Shown here piece by piece: positions 1-8,452 of a DNA stretch of 64,000 nucleotides. Source of the DNA: Nocardia anaemiae NBRC 100462 (GTDB lineage: Bacteria; Actinomycetota; Actinomycetes; Mycobacteriales; Mycobacteriaceae); the NCBI RefSeq assembly GCF_001612725.1, contig NZ_BDAZ01000004.1:309604-373603 (forward strand), given 5' to 3'. A model generated the notes under the pieces. It was not told the origin of the DNA. It saw only the letters and a list, made by a program, of their open reading frames with translations, and ran no database searches. Made by a program: the position numbers and the translations under genes. The number at the start of each line of letters is the position of its first letter. Position 1 is the stretch's first letter.

Positions 1-588
1 GTGCGCGACGGATGACGGTATGAGACCGCCGATCACCTTGTCCAAGAAGCTGTTCATATGCGCGAAGCCGGGCCGCAGGTGGACCGGCCAGCTGCTCAGG
101 CGTCCGGCGGGCACCTCGACGGTCGCCTGCCTAGCCACCCGTGCCGTCAGCGGCCAATGCACCGAGAAGGCCAGCCACATATCCAGCGATTCCACCGCGC
201 CCTCGGTGAAATCAAGGCCGCGCAGCAGTGTCAGACCGCCGATGAGCGGCATGACATTCGATGGGAAAGGCGCTACGCCGCTGCCGAACTGGAGGTGGGT
301 GGTGTCGACGAAATGCGCCTCCTCGCGCGAGACGACCATATCGCCGGAACGTGTTTCGGCGCGATAGTCGTGCGCGCGCAGCCAGCCGTCGACCCGCTGG
401 AAGCGCTGTTCGATCCGGATCGTCGGATCCCCGTCACCCGGGCGCATTTCGACGGTCGAGCGATAACCGTCGTCCTCGTGCGCCACCACACTGGTCACCT
501 CGAATCGGTGTGGCTGATCCGCGATGCCGACGGTGTACACGGATTTCTCACCGTCCGGAATACCGGGATCACGGAACGCAGTGCGCAC
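1..588 (-). CDS. Hypothetical protein, 3' end outside the window
   Basis: The minus strand is open from a GTG at 588 to the left edge, giving 196 codons without a stop. A good ribosome binding site (GGAGGAC, two bases before the GTG) fixes the start. The product begins MRTAFRDPGIPDGEKSVYTV and is soluble-looking, with alternating charged and hydrophobic stretches (EVTSVVAHEDDGYRSTVEMR) that suggest beta strands. There is no signal peptide or membrane segment in the visible part. I do not recognise the family, and no catalytic motif is obvious. It lies downstream of the mycolyltransferase on the same strand, 136 bp away, so co-transcription is possible but unproven. Confidence 0.72.
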   Translation of the reverse strand, partial: MRTAFRDPGIPDGEKSVYTVGIADQPHRFEVTSVVAHEDDGYRSTVEMRPGDGDPTIRIEQRFQRVDGWLRAHDYRAETRSGDMVVSREEAHFVDTTHLQFGSGVAPFPSNVMPLIGGLTLLRGLDFTEGAVESLDMWLAFSVHWPLTARVARQATVEVPAGRLSSWPVHLRPGFAHMNSFLDKVIGGLIPSSVAH

Positions 589-724
589 AAGTCCTCCGAT
601 CGGCGACGATATGGATGATATTCAAATCGCTTGCGGCAGTGGGGAACCAGCGAAATCGTCATGCCTGCGACTATTCACAAAATGTCCACATTTCAGACAG
701 TGTTCCGCACACAATGTTGCTCGT

Positions 725-1795
725 TCATCGTCCGAGCGCCGCACTCAGTAGGGGCCACGAATTGTGCAGATCCTCCTGCCAATACCCCCAGGAATGCGTG
801 CCGGTGCGCCGGAAATCGAAGGTGGCCGGAATATCCAACTCGCGGAACCGATCGCGCAGTTGTTCGGTGCACCTTGCGGTGATGGCATCCAACACACCAC
901 CGATGAACAGTTGGTCCAGGAGTTTCACCGGATTCGCATTGATTCCCGGTCCGTCCAGCGTATCGAGCGGTCCCGGTTGCCCGGTGCCGGTGGATACGTA
1001 GATCGTCGTACCGCGCAGCTGGTCGGCATGCAGATAGGGATCGTTGGCGGCCCACGCCGGATCTGTCGGCGGACCCCACATATTCAGCGGATTGCCGCGA
1101 CGTCCGGTCACAATGGCATTCACCATCGCCTGGCCCGTCGGGTCACTGGTGCGCACACAACCGCTGTAGGAACCGATGGCACGGTAGAGTCCCGGTGCGG
1201 CGATGGCGAGTCGGAATACCGCCGAACTCGCCATCGAAAGGCCCGCAATCGCATTGGCCCCGGTACCGCGAAAAGCCGAGTCGACAATCGATGGCAGTTC
1301 CGCGGTGAGAAAGGTCGTCCAGCGCTGCCTGCCGATCACCGGATCGTCGGCCCGCCAATCCGCGAAGAAGGTGCCGCCACCCCCGACCGGCATCACCGCC
1401 GTGACCTGCTTATCGGCGAAGAATCGCTCGACATCGGTCTTGGTGAGCCAATTGCTGCCATCACTCCAGACCCCGGTATCGGTGCCGCCGTCGACACCGT
1501 TGAGCAGATACAAGGTCGGTGCGGGTTGCGAATCGTGCACCGCCGGAAGGACTTCGACAGGCACGGTGCGACCCATCGCCTCGGAATATACGGCCAGATC
1601 GAGCACCCGTCCCGGTCCTTGCGCCGCGGTGAGCAGTCGCGACCCATTGGGTGCCGGTCGCGCCGCGGCCAGCGCCCGCACCCGTATCGGCGCATCCGAG
1701 TCCGATGCGGAATCCGCGAGCGCGATACCGCTGGCACACGCGAGGGCCGCGGCCGTGCACAGCGCGGCCGAACGTCGACGACACCAGAGCTTCAC
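725..1795 (-). CDS. Secreted mycolyltransferase, antigen-85 family
   Basis: This is an alpha/beta-hydrolase of the antigen 85 (esterase D) family, which moves mycolic acids between trehalose monomycolate and the cell wall outside the membrane. The preferred start is the GTG at 1795 because GGAGGTGTCG lies just upstream; an ATG at 1837 is the alternative. That gives 356 residues, usual for the family. An N-terminal signal peptide is visible (KLWCRRRSAALCTAAALACA). The nucleophile is Ser about 187 in GLSMASS, and the catalytic His about 334 sits in THSWGYW, the typical C-terminal mycolyltransferase motif. The acid residue was not assigned with certainty. It is monocistronic or followed by the unknown gene at the left edge. 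Confidence 0.9.
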   Translation of the reverse strand: MKLWCRRRSAALCTAAALACASGIALADSASDSDAPIRVRALAAARPAPNGSRLLTAAQGPGRVLDLAVYSEAMGRTVPVEVLPAVHDSQPAPTLYLLNGVDGGTDTGVWSDGSNWLTKTDVERFFADKQVTAVMPVGGGGTFFADWRADDPVIGRQRWTTFLTAELPSIVDSAFRGTGANAIAGLSMASSAVFRLAIAAPGLYRAIGSYSGCVRTSDPTGQAMVNAIVTGRRGNPLNMWGPPTDPAWAANDPYLHADQLRGTTIYVSTGTGQPGPLDTLDGPGINANPVKLLDQLFIGGVLDAITARCTEQLRDRFRELDIPATFDFRRTGTHSWGYWQEDLHNSWPLLSAALGR

Positions 1796-2369
1796 CCGAC
1801 ACCTCCGACCAGTCAACGGCATACTCCGGCCGAACATAAGCCGGGATCGCGCCGCGGCGGAACCGCTCGGCCGGAATTTGGATGATCTAGTCAGCCGCCG
1901 CCGAACCCCCTGGTACTCGCCACAAATGCCGTATCGCTGGGGGTTCGGTCGAACGTAGTCGAATGGTGGTCATCCACGCCGGATTCGACCGCCATATCAC
2001 TACGCTCGGCGAGCTGCCGGGGGCGGATAACGCAGCATGCAATCTGGAGGCGGCTCTAGAAGCTGTCCGAATCCACCAGTGCGCGTATGCGTTCAGGGAG
2101 CAGCGGATCCACTTTGCAGGCACCGATGCCCGGTGCCGTCTGACCATCCCCTCCACGGTCAGACGGCGGCAACTGACGCGCGAGGACATCGGCAGTCGAG
2201 ATGTTGTTACCATTTGGATGATAGACGCATCCGAATATGCATGACAACGCCGAAGGCAGCACGATCGCGCGCCACCAGCTACATCTCGGCCATTCGTAGC
2301 GCCGCGCGTGATCATCGAACCGGTACGCTGCGCGGTGCCGCAGGAAGCAAGGGAACAGCGAAGGGACCG
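1796..2369. other. Intergenic region between mycolyltransferase and tetR
   Basis: About 570 bp separate the two divergent genes. Short open frames exist on both strands, but none has a ribosome binding site plus recognisable protein character. The one feature I can support is the element at 2200-2233, shared with the region upstream of the second tetR gene. A minus-strand frame ending at 2056 (tail ERIRALVDSDSF) looks protein-like but has no plausible start, and could be the remnant of a lost gene. Confidence 0.5.
2200..2233 (+). promoter_or_regulatory. Putative TetR operator, site A
   Basis: This 34-bp element matches the element at 4623-4656 (read on the opposite strand) at 26 of 34 positions, including an unbroken CATTTGGATG and a shared CGCATC. 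Both copies point the same way relative to the tetR gene they precede; this one lies about 140 bp before its tetR start. Two paralogous regulators with a shared upstream element suggest auto- or cross-regulation. The function is inferred from position and similarity only. Confidence 0.5.
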
Positions 2370-3488
2370 ATGGTTCGTCTGACGAGGGCACAGCAGCAGG
2401 ACGCCACCCGCAGAAAGGTGTTGGCCGCGGCCAAGTCCGAGTTCGCACAGCGCGGATTCCGCGGCGCGACGGTCGACGGTATCGCCGAGCGCGCGGACAT
2501 GACGCGTGGTGCGGTCTATTCCAATTTTCCGGGCAAACGGGCGCTATATCTCGCGGTGCTCGCACACGAAGCCGAACAAGCTCCCGCACCCGCCGGCCAC
2601 CCGAAGGCCGATACACCAGCCGCCGCGCTCGGCGCGTTCGCCAGCACCTGGCTCGAGCAGTTGCCGCAGTCGAGCCAGTACGAGTACAGCGAGGACGAGC
2701 AGTTCACCTCACCCGCGCTGAGTGTCGACTTCGTACCCGAAGTCCTGATGAGCGAACAGATCCGGCGACCTTTCGCACAGCTGCTCGCGCTCGACGCGCT
2801 GCTGCTCGCCGTATCACTGCGGGCAATCAGCCAACCGACGTCGGCGCCGCTGGAAAGTTTCATCGCCAGTGCCGAATCGGTGCTGACCATCCTGTACGGA
2901 ACAACCCAGCTGTCCTACGTCGCGCCCGAATTCACCGATCCGGCACGGGCAATCGCATTGTGCGAACAGGTGGCGCTGCTCGGCGGCGTGAAGACGCCGA
3001 GCCCGCCCGCCCCCGCCGACGCGCGCGTCACTCGGGTCGACGAGCCTTGGGAGCCACCGAGCTGCATCGATCGCGTGCGGGCCGACTCGGCACGGCTCGA
3101 CGGCGACGGCCTGGTCGCCGTCGTCGGCATGCACCGGATCGCCACCATCGAAGCGGCGCTGTCGATCTGGCCCGAACACGCCGATATCACGCTGGCGCTG
3201 GTGAGCGATCGTCCCGCGGAACTCGCACCGCTGGCGCGGCTGGCGATCGCGGATATCTGCCGGTCATTGCGCCATGCGTTCCCGGCGGCGGCGCTACCTC
3301 GGCTACAGGTGATCGTCGATGATGGCGCAATGCTCGCTGCCGCATGCGGATTCGATCGGGTCGACGACAGTTCCGAGTTCGCGATCATCGTCGAGAACGG
3401 CCGCATCACGACGCGGGCCGAAGGGCGCGGCGCAGGCAAGGCCGCGGCAACCGCACACACGAATTCATCGGCTGCGGACCGAACGTGA
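2370..3488 (+). CDS. TetR-family regulator with C-terminal thioredoxin-like region
   Basis: The N-terminal 60 residues are a clear TetR helix-turn-helix (RRKVLAAAKSEFAQRGFRGA, then ADMTRGAVYSNFPGKRAL). At 372 residues it is far longer than the usual 190-220. After a TetR-like ligand domain, roughly residues 70-200, comes an extra domain of about 150 residues. Its closing pattern (LQVIVDDGAMLAAACGFDRV, then IIVENGRITTRAEGRG) resembles the end of a peroxiredoxin/thioredoxin fold, but it has no CxxC. The ATG at 2370 was chosen as the last start before the conserved HTH, although its ribosome binding site is weak. It is a paralogue of the next gene, which points at it and overlaps its 3' end by 24 bp. 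Confidence 0.85.
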   Translation: MVRLTRAQQQDATRRKVLAAAKSEFAQRGFRGATVDGIAERADMTRGAVYSNFPGKRALYLAVLAHEAEQAPAPAGHPKADTPAAALGAFASTWLEQLPQSSQYEYSEDEQFTSPALSVDFVPEVLMSEQIRRPFAQLLALDALLLAVSLRAISQPTSAPLESFIASAESVLTILYGTTQLSYVAPEFTDPARAIALCEQVALLGGVKTPSPPAPADARVTRVDEPWEPPSCIDRVRADSARLDGDGLVAVVGMHRIATIEAALSIWPEHADITLALVSDRPAELAPLARLAIADICRSLRHAFPAAALPRLQVIVDDGAMLAAACGFDRVDDSSEFAIIVENGRITTRAEGRGAGKAAATAHTNSSAADRT

Positions 3489-4592
3489 GTCTTCCAGGGT
3501 GCCGAGCGATCTAGCCAGCGCCTGACAGGCGCCCGTCCCGGTCGCCCGCGCTACCACCCGGTCGCCGTCGACGAAGACCGCACTCTCGGTATCGTCGTCG
3601 ACCCGATCAATCCCGCACGCCCGTGCGAGTTTGCCGGATTCGTCGAGCACCACCTGCATGCCGGGAACAGCGGGGCACGGAAACGCGGCGCGCAGCGACC
3701 GGCTGATATCGCTGACCGCCAGCCGAGCCAGCTGCGCCACCTCCGTCCCGTCGTCGGTGGCCATCGCGATCGTGGTGCGACCTCCGCTGGGCCGCTCACG
3801 CAGGATATCCGCGACGGCCCCGAGCTTGTTCATCCCGAGTACGGCAACAACGTTCGCGCCGGAAAGGTCGGCGGCGGCCGTATGGACGAGGTCGCGGCAC
3901 GGTGGCGGCATCCACGGTTCATCGACGCCCGCCACCGCGACGGTGTCGGTGGTCGCCCGCGTGGTGTCGTCGATCCGGTGGTGCACCATCTGCTCACATG
4001 CGGCGATCACTTTCGCTCGGTCCACGAATTCCGGTGCGACGAAGGACAATTGGGTCGCACCGTAGAGCAGGGTGATCACCGATTCGGCGATGCCGAGCCA
4101 ACGGCCGGGCAGTACCGATCCACCGCCGCCGTCGAGACCCGCCAGCGCCAAGCCGAGCAGGATCGCGTCCAGTTTGATCAGCTGCACGAACGAGCCGCGC
4201 AGACTCTCGTTGACAACGAGTTCCGGGATCAGGTCGTGCGCCAGCATCGGTGAGCGCAGCTGCGAGACGCCGCCTACCGGGAGGTTTGCCGAACCGGGGA
4301 GCCGGTCGACCCAGGTCCGGGCGAATCGGCCGACGGCAACCACCGGGGTGCGCGCCGGGCCACCATCCAGCAGCTCCGGCGCCCGCTCGGCTTCCGCGGC
4401 AAGTACGGCCAGGTACAACGCCCGCTTACCAGCGAAGTTGGAGTAGACCGCGCCGCGGGTGAGGTCCGCGCGCTCGGCGATGTCATCCACCGTCGCCCCG
4501 CGAAAACCGCGTTCGGCGAATTCGGCCTTGGCAGCCGCTAGGACCCGGTCGCGATTGCGTTGCTGCAATGCGGCTCTGCTCTGACGACTCAT
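3465..4592 (-). CDS. TetR-family regulator, paralogue with the same C-terminal extension
   Basis: This 375-residue protein shares the full architecture of its convergent neighbour: a TetR HTH (FAERGFRGATVDDIAERADL), a ligand domain, and a C-terminal thioredoxin-like region ending MQVVLDESGKLARACGID and VFVDGDRVVARATGTG, again without a redox CxxC. It is transcribed divergently from the polyprenyl synthase/P450/UbiA operon, and the shared element at 4623-4656 lies in that promoter region. It is therefore the likelier local regulator of the operon. The C-terminal fold assignment rests on sequence pattern, not on a search. Confidence 0.86.
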   Translation of the reverse strand: MSRQSRAALQQRNRDRVLAAAKAEFAERGFRGATVDDIAERADLTRGAVYSNFAGKRALYLAVLAAEAERAPELLDGGPARTPVVAVGRFARTWVDRLPGSANLPVGGVSQLRSPMLAHDLIPELVVNESLRGSFVQLIKLDAILLGLALAGLDGGGGSVLPGRWLGIAESVITLLYGATQLSFVAPEFVDRAKVIAACEQMVHHRIDDTTRATTDTVAVAGVDEPWMPPPCRDLVHTAAADLSGANVVAVLGMNKLGAVADILRERPSGGRTTIAMATDDGTEVAQLARLAVSDISRSLRAAFPCPAVPGMQVVLDESGKLARACGIDRVDDDTESAVFVDGDRVVARATGTGACQALARSLGTLEDSRSVRSR

Positions 4593-4622
4593 CGGTTCTC
4601 CACCAACCGTTCTGTTCGTTTA

Positions 4623-4656
4623 CAGATGCGCATACCATCCAAATGTTGATACCATC
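4623..4656 (-). promoter_or_regulatory. Putative TetR operator, site B, in the isoprenoid operon promoter
   Basis: The element begins 31 bp upstream of the second tetR start and 53 bp upstream of the polyprenyl synthase start. Read on the minus strand it aligns without gaps to site A at 2200-2233, with 26 of 34 bases identical. On the plus strand it contains ATACCATC twice with a 17-bp period (4632 and 4649), a direct-repeat layout that could seat a regulator on two successive helical faces. Binding is inferred. Confidence 0.5.
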
Positions 4657-4708
4657 TCAATGCTACGTGCGACTGAGTACGAGCGATGCGGGCATTGAAG
4701 GACGGGTA

Positions 4709-5719
4709 GTGGGCATCACCAGGTACGAATCCGGGTCGCGAACCGCGGCCGCGGTGCTCGATGAGGCGAGGCGTCTGGTCGAGCCCGCATATCGCTCCTC
4801 CCTGGACCGCATTGCCCCACCGATCAGAATGATCGTCGGCTACCACGCCGGTTGGTTGGACGCCACGGCACGGCCGTGTAAACAGGTCGGCAAATCGATC
4901 CGTCCGGCACTGGTACTCGCATCCGCCAAGGCCGTGGCCGCGGCGGAGCCACCGCAGGGTGTCACCGAGGCCGTCGCGGTCGAACTCGTGCACGATTTCT
5001 CATTGCTGCAGGATGAACTGCTGGACGGCGACGAGCAGCGACGCAACCGCCGAGCGGCCTGGTCGGTCTTCGGCGAACGCGGCGCCCAGCTCGCGGGAGA
5101 CGCACTACTGGCCATGGCGATCAACGAGATGGTCGGCCGCCCCGGCATCACGCTGCTGTCGAAAGCCCTCGACGCCCTATGCAACGAGCAGCCTGCCGAT
5201 ATCGACTCCGAACACCGCGAGAGCGTCGACGAATCGCTCGCCATGATCGAGTCGAAAACCGCGGCCCTGTTGTCCTGTGCCTGCGAGATGGGGGCGATCG
5301 CCGGTGGCGCCGACCCGGACCAAGCCAGAGCACTCGCCGAATTCGGACACCATCTCGGCATCGCATTCCAATTGATCGATGACATGCTCGGCATCTGGGG
5401 CAACCCCACCATGACCGGGAAGCCGCTCTACCCCGACCTCGCCAATCGCAGGAAATCCCCGCCGATCGCGCGCGCCTTGGATTCGGCCGGGCCCACCGCG
5501 GACGCGCTGCGCGAGTTGTATCGGGATGTCGGACGAGATTCCGAAACGCTGCACCGGATCGCCTGCCTTATCGAACTCACCGGAGCACGCGAGTGGGCCG
5601 AACGGGAAGCCCGGCGACAGCTCGATGCCGCGCTGGACTGCCTGAGGGAAGTATCCGCCGACGATGCCACCGAGGACCTTCGACTACTCGCCGCGATGAT
5701 GACCAGCAGGTCCGCATGA
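4709..5719 (+). CDS. Polyprenyl (geranylgeranyl-type) diphosphate synthase
   Basis: The enzyme is expected to condense isopentenyl diphosphate units into a C15-C20 or longer prenyl diphosphate. The GTG at 4709 is preferred because GAAGGA lies six bases upstream; earlier in-frame starts would run into the divergent tetR. The 336 residues are normal for the family. The first aspartate-rich motif reads DELLD (about 102-106) instead of DDxxD, preceded by Gln where His is common. The second reads LIDDMLGIWGNP (about 222-233), as in actinobacterial terpenoid-cluster synthases, which have DDxxG. An RR pair follows the first motif. The stop overlaps the next ATG (ATGA), so translation is probably coupled to the P450. 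Confidence 0.88.
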   Translation: MGITRYESGSRTAAAVLDEARRLVEPAYRSSLDRIAPPIRMIVGYHAGWLDATARPCKQVGKSIRPALVLASAKAVAAAEPPQGVTEAVAVELVHDFSLLQDELLDGDEQRRNRRAAWSVFGERGAQLAGDALLAMAINEMVGRPGITLLSKALDALCNEQPADIDSEHRESVDESLAMIESKTAALLSCACEMGAIAGGADPDQARALAEFGHHLGIAFQLIDDMLGIWGNPTMTGKPLYPDLANRRKSPPIARALDSAGPTADALRELYRDVGRDSETLHRIACLIELTGAREWAEREARRQLDAALDCLREVSADDATEDLRLLAAMMTSRSA

Positions 5720-7092
5720 AGAACTCGATCGATGCGATCCCGCTAGCTCCGAACACTGTCCCGCTTCTCGGCCACGGCCTCCGTTTTCTCACCGACCCGA
5801 TCGGATTTCTGTCCGAACTCCCCGCGCACGGCCGCCTGAGCCGGGTCCAACTGGGTCCGCTGCCGGTCGTGGTGGTCTGCGATCCCGAGTTGGCCCGGGT
5901 GGTACTGCTCGACGACCGCACTTTCGACCGCGGCGGACCGCTCTATGATCGCTCCCGCGAGGTCGCCGGTGACGGTATCGGCAGCTGCCCGCACAGCAGG
6001 CACCGCCGACAGCGTCGCCTGTGCCAGCCCGCGTTCCAGCCGGGGCGTATACCCGGATACTCCGAGGCGATGGTCGACTCGATCGAAGACGTGATCGGCT
6101 CCTGGCAGGACGGACAGCACATCCAGCTCGGCGCGGAAATGTCGAAACTCACTGTCCGCGTGGCGGTTCGGACGATGTTCTCCTCATCGTTCCCGGAGAA
6201 CTCGGTACAGCAGGTCGCAGACGATTTCGCGACCATCGCCGGAAGCATATTCCGGAGGATGGTGTTGCCACCGGTCATAAATCGACTGCCAACACCGGCG
6301 AACCGGCGCTATTACCAGGCTCGCAACCGGCTGCGTGCGGTGGCCGCCGAACTCATCGAACAGCGGCGGGCCGACACTCGCGACCACGGTGATCTGCTGT
6401 CGTCGCTGATGCGCGCCCGCGATCCGGACTCCACCGGCGCGCAGGTCGCGATGAGCGACGAGGAACTGATCGACCAGGTATTCACCTTTCTGTTCGCGGG
6501 TGCGGAAACCACGGCGAGCACATTGACGTGGGCGCTGTATCTGCTCGGACGAAATCCGCAGCTACTACAGCAGGTTCAGCAAGAGGTGGATACCGTGCTG
6601 AGCGATGGCACCGCCCGCTACCAGGACCTGGCGAATCTGCCGGTCGTCAATCGAGTGGTCACCGAAGCACTGCGGTTGTATCCGGCCGGATGGTTGCTGA
6701 CCCGGGTGGTTTCGGCGGATACCACCCTCGACGGCGTTGCGCTCGCGGCGGGCACGACCGTCGCGGTGAGTCCGCATGTCATCCATCGGCGCGATGAAAT
6801 CTACGAGCGGGCAGACGAATTCGTGCCCGATCGGTGGATCGGCGTGGAGCCGGACCGCACGCGGTTCATATCCTTCGGCGCCGGTGCGCGCCGCTGTATC
6901 GGTGACCAATTCGGGCTCGTCGAGGCCAGTTTGGCGCTGGCGACGATCGCGGCGCGCTGGCGCGTCGCTCCAGTGTCGACGCGGCCCGTATCCGTCTCGC
7001 TCGCACAGCTGCCCGCACCGACCAAACTCGGTATGCGGGTGTGGCGTCGAAATCCGGTGGCCGTCAACGCGTCCGCATCGGAGCCGGGGTAG
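5716..7092 (+). CDS. Cytochrome P450
   Basis: This 458-residue haem monooxygenase starts at the ATG overlapping the previous stop. Visible signatures are the I-helix AGAET (about 261-265), the K-helix EALR (about 317-320) and the haem loop FGAGARRCIG with the axial Cys near 394. The N-terminus (PLAPNTVPLLGHGLRFLTDP) is a proline-rich P450 lead without a membrane anchor, so the enzyme is soluble and needs separate redox partners, none of which is encoded nearby. Its place between a prenyl synthase and a UbiA-type enzyme suggests oxidation of the isoprenoid product. The substrate cannot be told from sequence alone. Confidence 0.92.
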   Translation: MKNSIDAIPLAPNTVPLLGHGLRFLTDPIGFLSELPAHGRLSRVQLGPLPVVVVCDPELARVVLLDDRTFDRGGPLYDRSREVAGDGIGSCPHSRHRRQRRLCQPAFQPGRIPGYSEAMVDSIEDVIGSWQDGQHIQLGAEMSKLTVRVAVRTMFSSSFPENSVQQVADDFATIAGSIFRRMVLPPVINRLPTPANRRYYQARNRLRAVAAELIEQRRADTRDHGDLLSSLMRARDPDSTGAQVAMSDEELIDQVFTFLFAGAETTASTLTWALYLLGRNPQLLQQVQQEVDTVLSDGTARYQDLANLPVVNRVVTEALRLYPAGWLLTRVVSADTTLDGVALAAGTTVAVSPHVIHRRDEIYERADEFVPDRWIGVEPDRTRFISFGAGARRCIGDQFGLVEASLALATIAARWRVAPVSTRPVSVSLAQLPAPTKLGMRVWRRNPVAVNASASEPG

Positions 7093-7098
7093 GTAGCC

Positions 7099-8007
7099 GT
7101 GGCCGCGCCACCCGAAGCGCCCGCGTGCCGCCGGGTCGGCGCGCTGACCAGCGGCCTACTGCGTGAGGTCCACATCTGGTGGTCGTTCAGCGCAGGCGAT
7201 CTGACCGCGACCGTTGTGCCCGCGACGACCTTCGCCGTCGCGGCTTGGGCGAGCACCCATGCCGCTGTCGCGGCACTGCCGCTGGTGTTGGCCGAATGTC
7301 TGGTCTATTTCTGGCTTTACATCTACACCTTCAACCTTTCCAACCAGCTGACCGGGATCGAAGAGGATCGCCGCAATAAGCCGCATCGGCCGCTGGTCGT
7401 CGGACTCCTCACCCCACAGGGCGCCAGGTGGCGGCTGGTGTGGGTCACTGCCGCCTTCCTCGTGCTCGGTGCGGTGCTGGGGGTTCTGGAATGGACAGTG
7501 CTCTGGATAGTCGCGTGGAGCTTCCACGATCACTTCGGCGGGGCCCGCACACTGTGGGGTAAGAATGCCGCGATGGTCGCGGGCACGATCGCCCAACTCG
7601 CTGCCGCCTGGCAGATCGTGACTCCGCTGACCGCTGCGGCCTGGATCTGGATCGCGGCGATCGCCATACCCTTGGGCGTGTTGGTATCGCTGCAAGATCT
7701 GCGCGATATCGACGGCGACGTGGCTGTCGGAAGACGCACCGCCGCAGTGGTTTTCGGTGCGGTGGCCTGCCGTCGGTTCTTCGCGGCGGCATTCGTGATT
7801 TATCCGATTACCATGCATTTCCTCGTCTATCGGAACGCACCGGCCGCCGCGGCGCTGGTCGGGTTGGCCGCAGCGCTGCTGTCCCTTGTTATCGCCTACC
7901 GCGTGCTGCGGTTGCGCGATCGCCGTGCCGACCACACCACCTACCTCCTCTACACCTACTGGTACTGCCTGACTCTGGCCAGCGCGGTCTTCGCCTTCGC
8001 AACGTGA
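7099..8007 (+). CDS. UbiA-superfamily membrane prenyltransferase or terpene cyclase
   Basis: A 302-residue protein with about seven to eight hydrophobic segments. The first active-site loop is NQLTGIEEDRRNKPHRPL (residues 82-99), a variant of the UbiA NDxxDxxxD motif. The second is DLRDIDGDVAVGRR (200-213), the usual DxxDxxGD. The NQ...EEDxxNKPxRP form is, from memory, typical of a UbiA subgroup that includes membrane-bound terpene cyclases as well as prenyltransferases, so either reaction is possible. The start is the GTG at 7099, six bases after the P450 stop. Together with the synthase it should make and use a prenyl diphosphate at the membrane. Confidence 0.85.
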   Translation: MAAPPEAPACRRVGALTSGLLREVHIWWSFSAGDLTATVVPATTFAVAAWASTHAAVAALPLVLAECLVYFWLYIYTFNLSNQLTGIEEDRRNKPHRPLVVGLLTPQGARWRLVWVTAAFLVLGAVLGVLEWTVLWIVAWSFHDHFGGARTLWGKNAAMVAGTIAQLAAAWQIVTPLTAAAWIWIAAIAIPLGVLVSLQDLRDIDGDVAVGRRTAAVVFGAVACRRFFAAAFVIYPITMHFLVYRNAPAAAALVGLAAALLSLVIAYRVLRLRDRRADHTTYLLYTYWYCLTLASAVFAFAT

Positions 8008-8204
8008 CGAATCACGATCATCGGCAGGACGCGCCCACGCGGATCCGGGGAGGGATCGGGTTACCCGAACCGGATGAACGCGACCTGCCCTCGAACACCG
8101 GCTACGCCAGCGACACCGACTGCGGCCTCGGTGTCGCGCCTGCGAGTATTCGAGACACGGTGTCGGCGACGGTGCCCGGTGATCACCATGTGTTCTCAGC
8201 TTAG
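8004..8204 (+). CDS. Small open frame coupled to the UbiA gene
   Basis: A 66-codon frame begins with a GTG overlapping the UbiA stop (GTGA), the same kind of coupling seen earlier in the operon. The peptide is polar and begins MTNHDHRQDAPTRIRGG, with one Cys and no membrane segment. It has no recognised family and no ribosome binding site of its own beyond what coupling would supply. It may be a genuine small protein of the cluster or chance. Confidence 0.3.
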   Translation: MTNHDHRQDAPTRIRGGIGLPEPDERDLPSNTGYASDTDCGLGVAPASIRDTVSATVPGDHHVFSA

Positions 8205-8452
8205 GGTTGCCTGAACGCTTGGGCAATACCATTGGGGCACAACATCATTGGCCAGCATACGGATTGTGATCATTCCCAGGTGCTCGGCGGGCGTATTCCG
8301 ATGACTATTGGGGTCATTCACATGGGCGTCGGGCCACGGTTGGGCGCGGACCCAACTTCGCAGTGAATGGTGGGCAACACGGGTGGGGCCTCGCATACTT
8401 GCGTCTATAGGGGTTACCGCCGACCCGAGCTGTTCGAACCGGCCGACGAGAA
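8205..8452. other. Intergenic region before the fused acyl-CoA ligase
   Basis: I see no gene here. A stretch around 8226-8250 (ATACCATTGGGGC) resembles half of the tetR-linked elements at 2200 and 4623 but is not a full match. The promoter of the downstream gene presumably lies in this stretch. Confidence 0.35.

Noticed and set aside
2056..2616. Minus-strand frame upstream of the first tetR, with a protein-like tail
   Set aside because: Its first half is antisense to tetR and there is no plausible start for the rest; at most a remnant.
8201..8220. Possible IdeR/DtxR iron box (TTAGGGTTGCCTGAA)
   Set aside because: Only about 12 of 19 consensus positions match, and no iron gene is adjacent.
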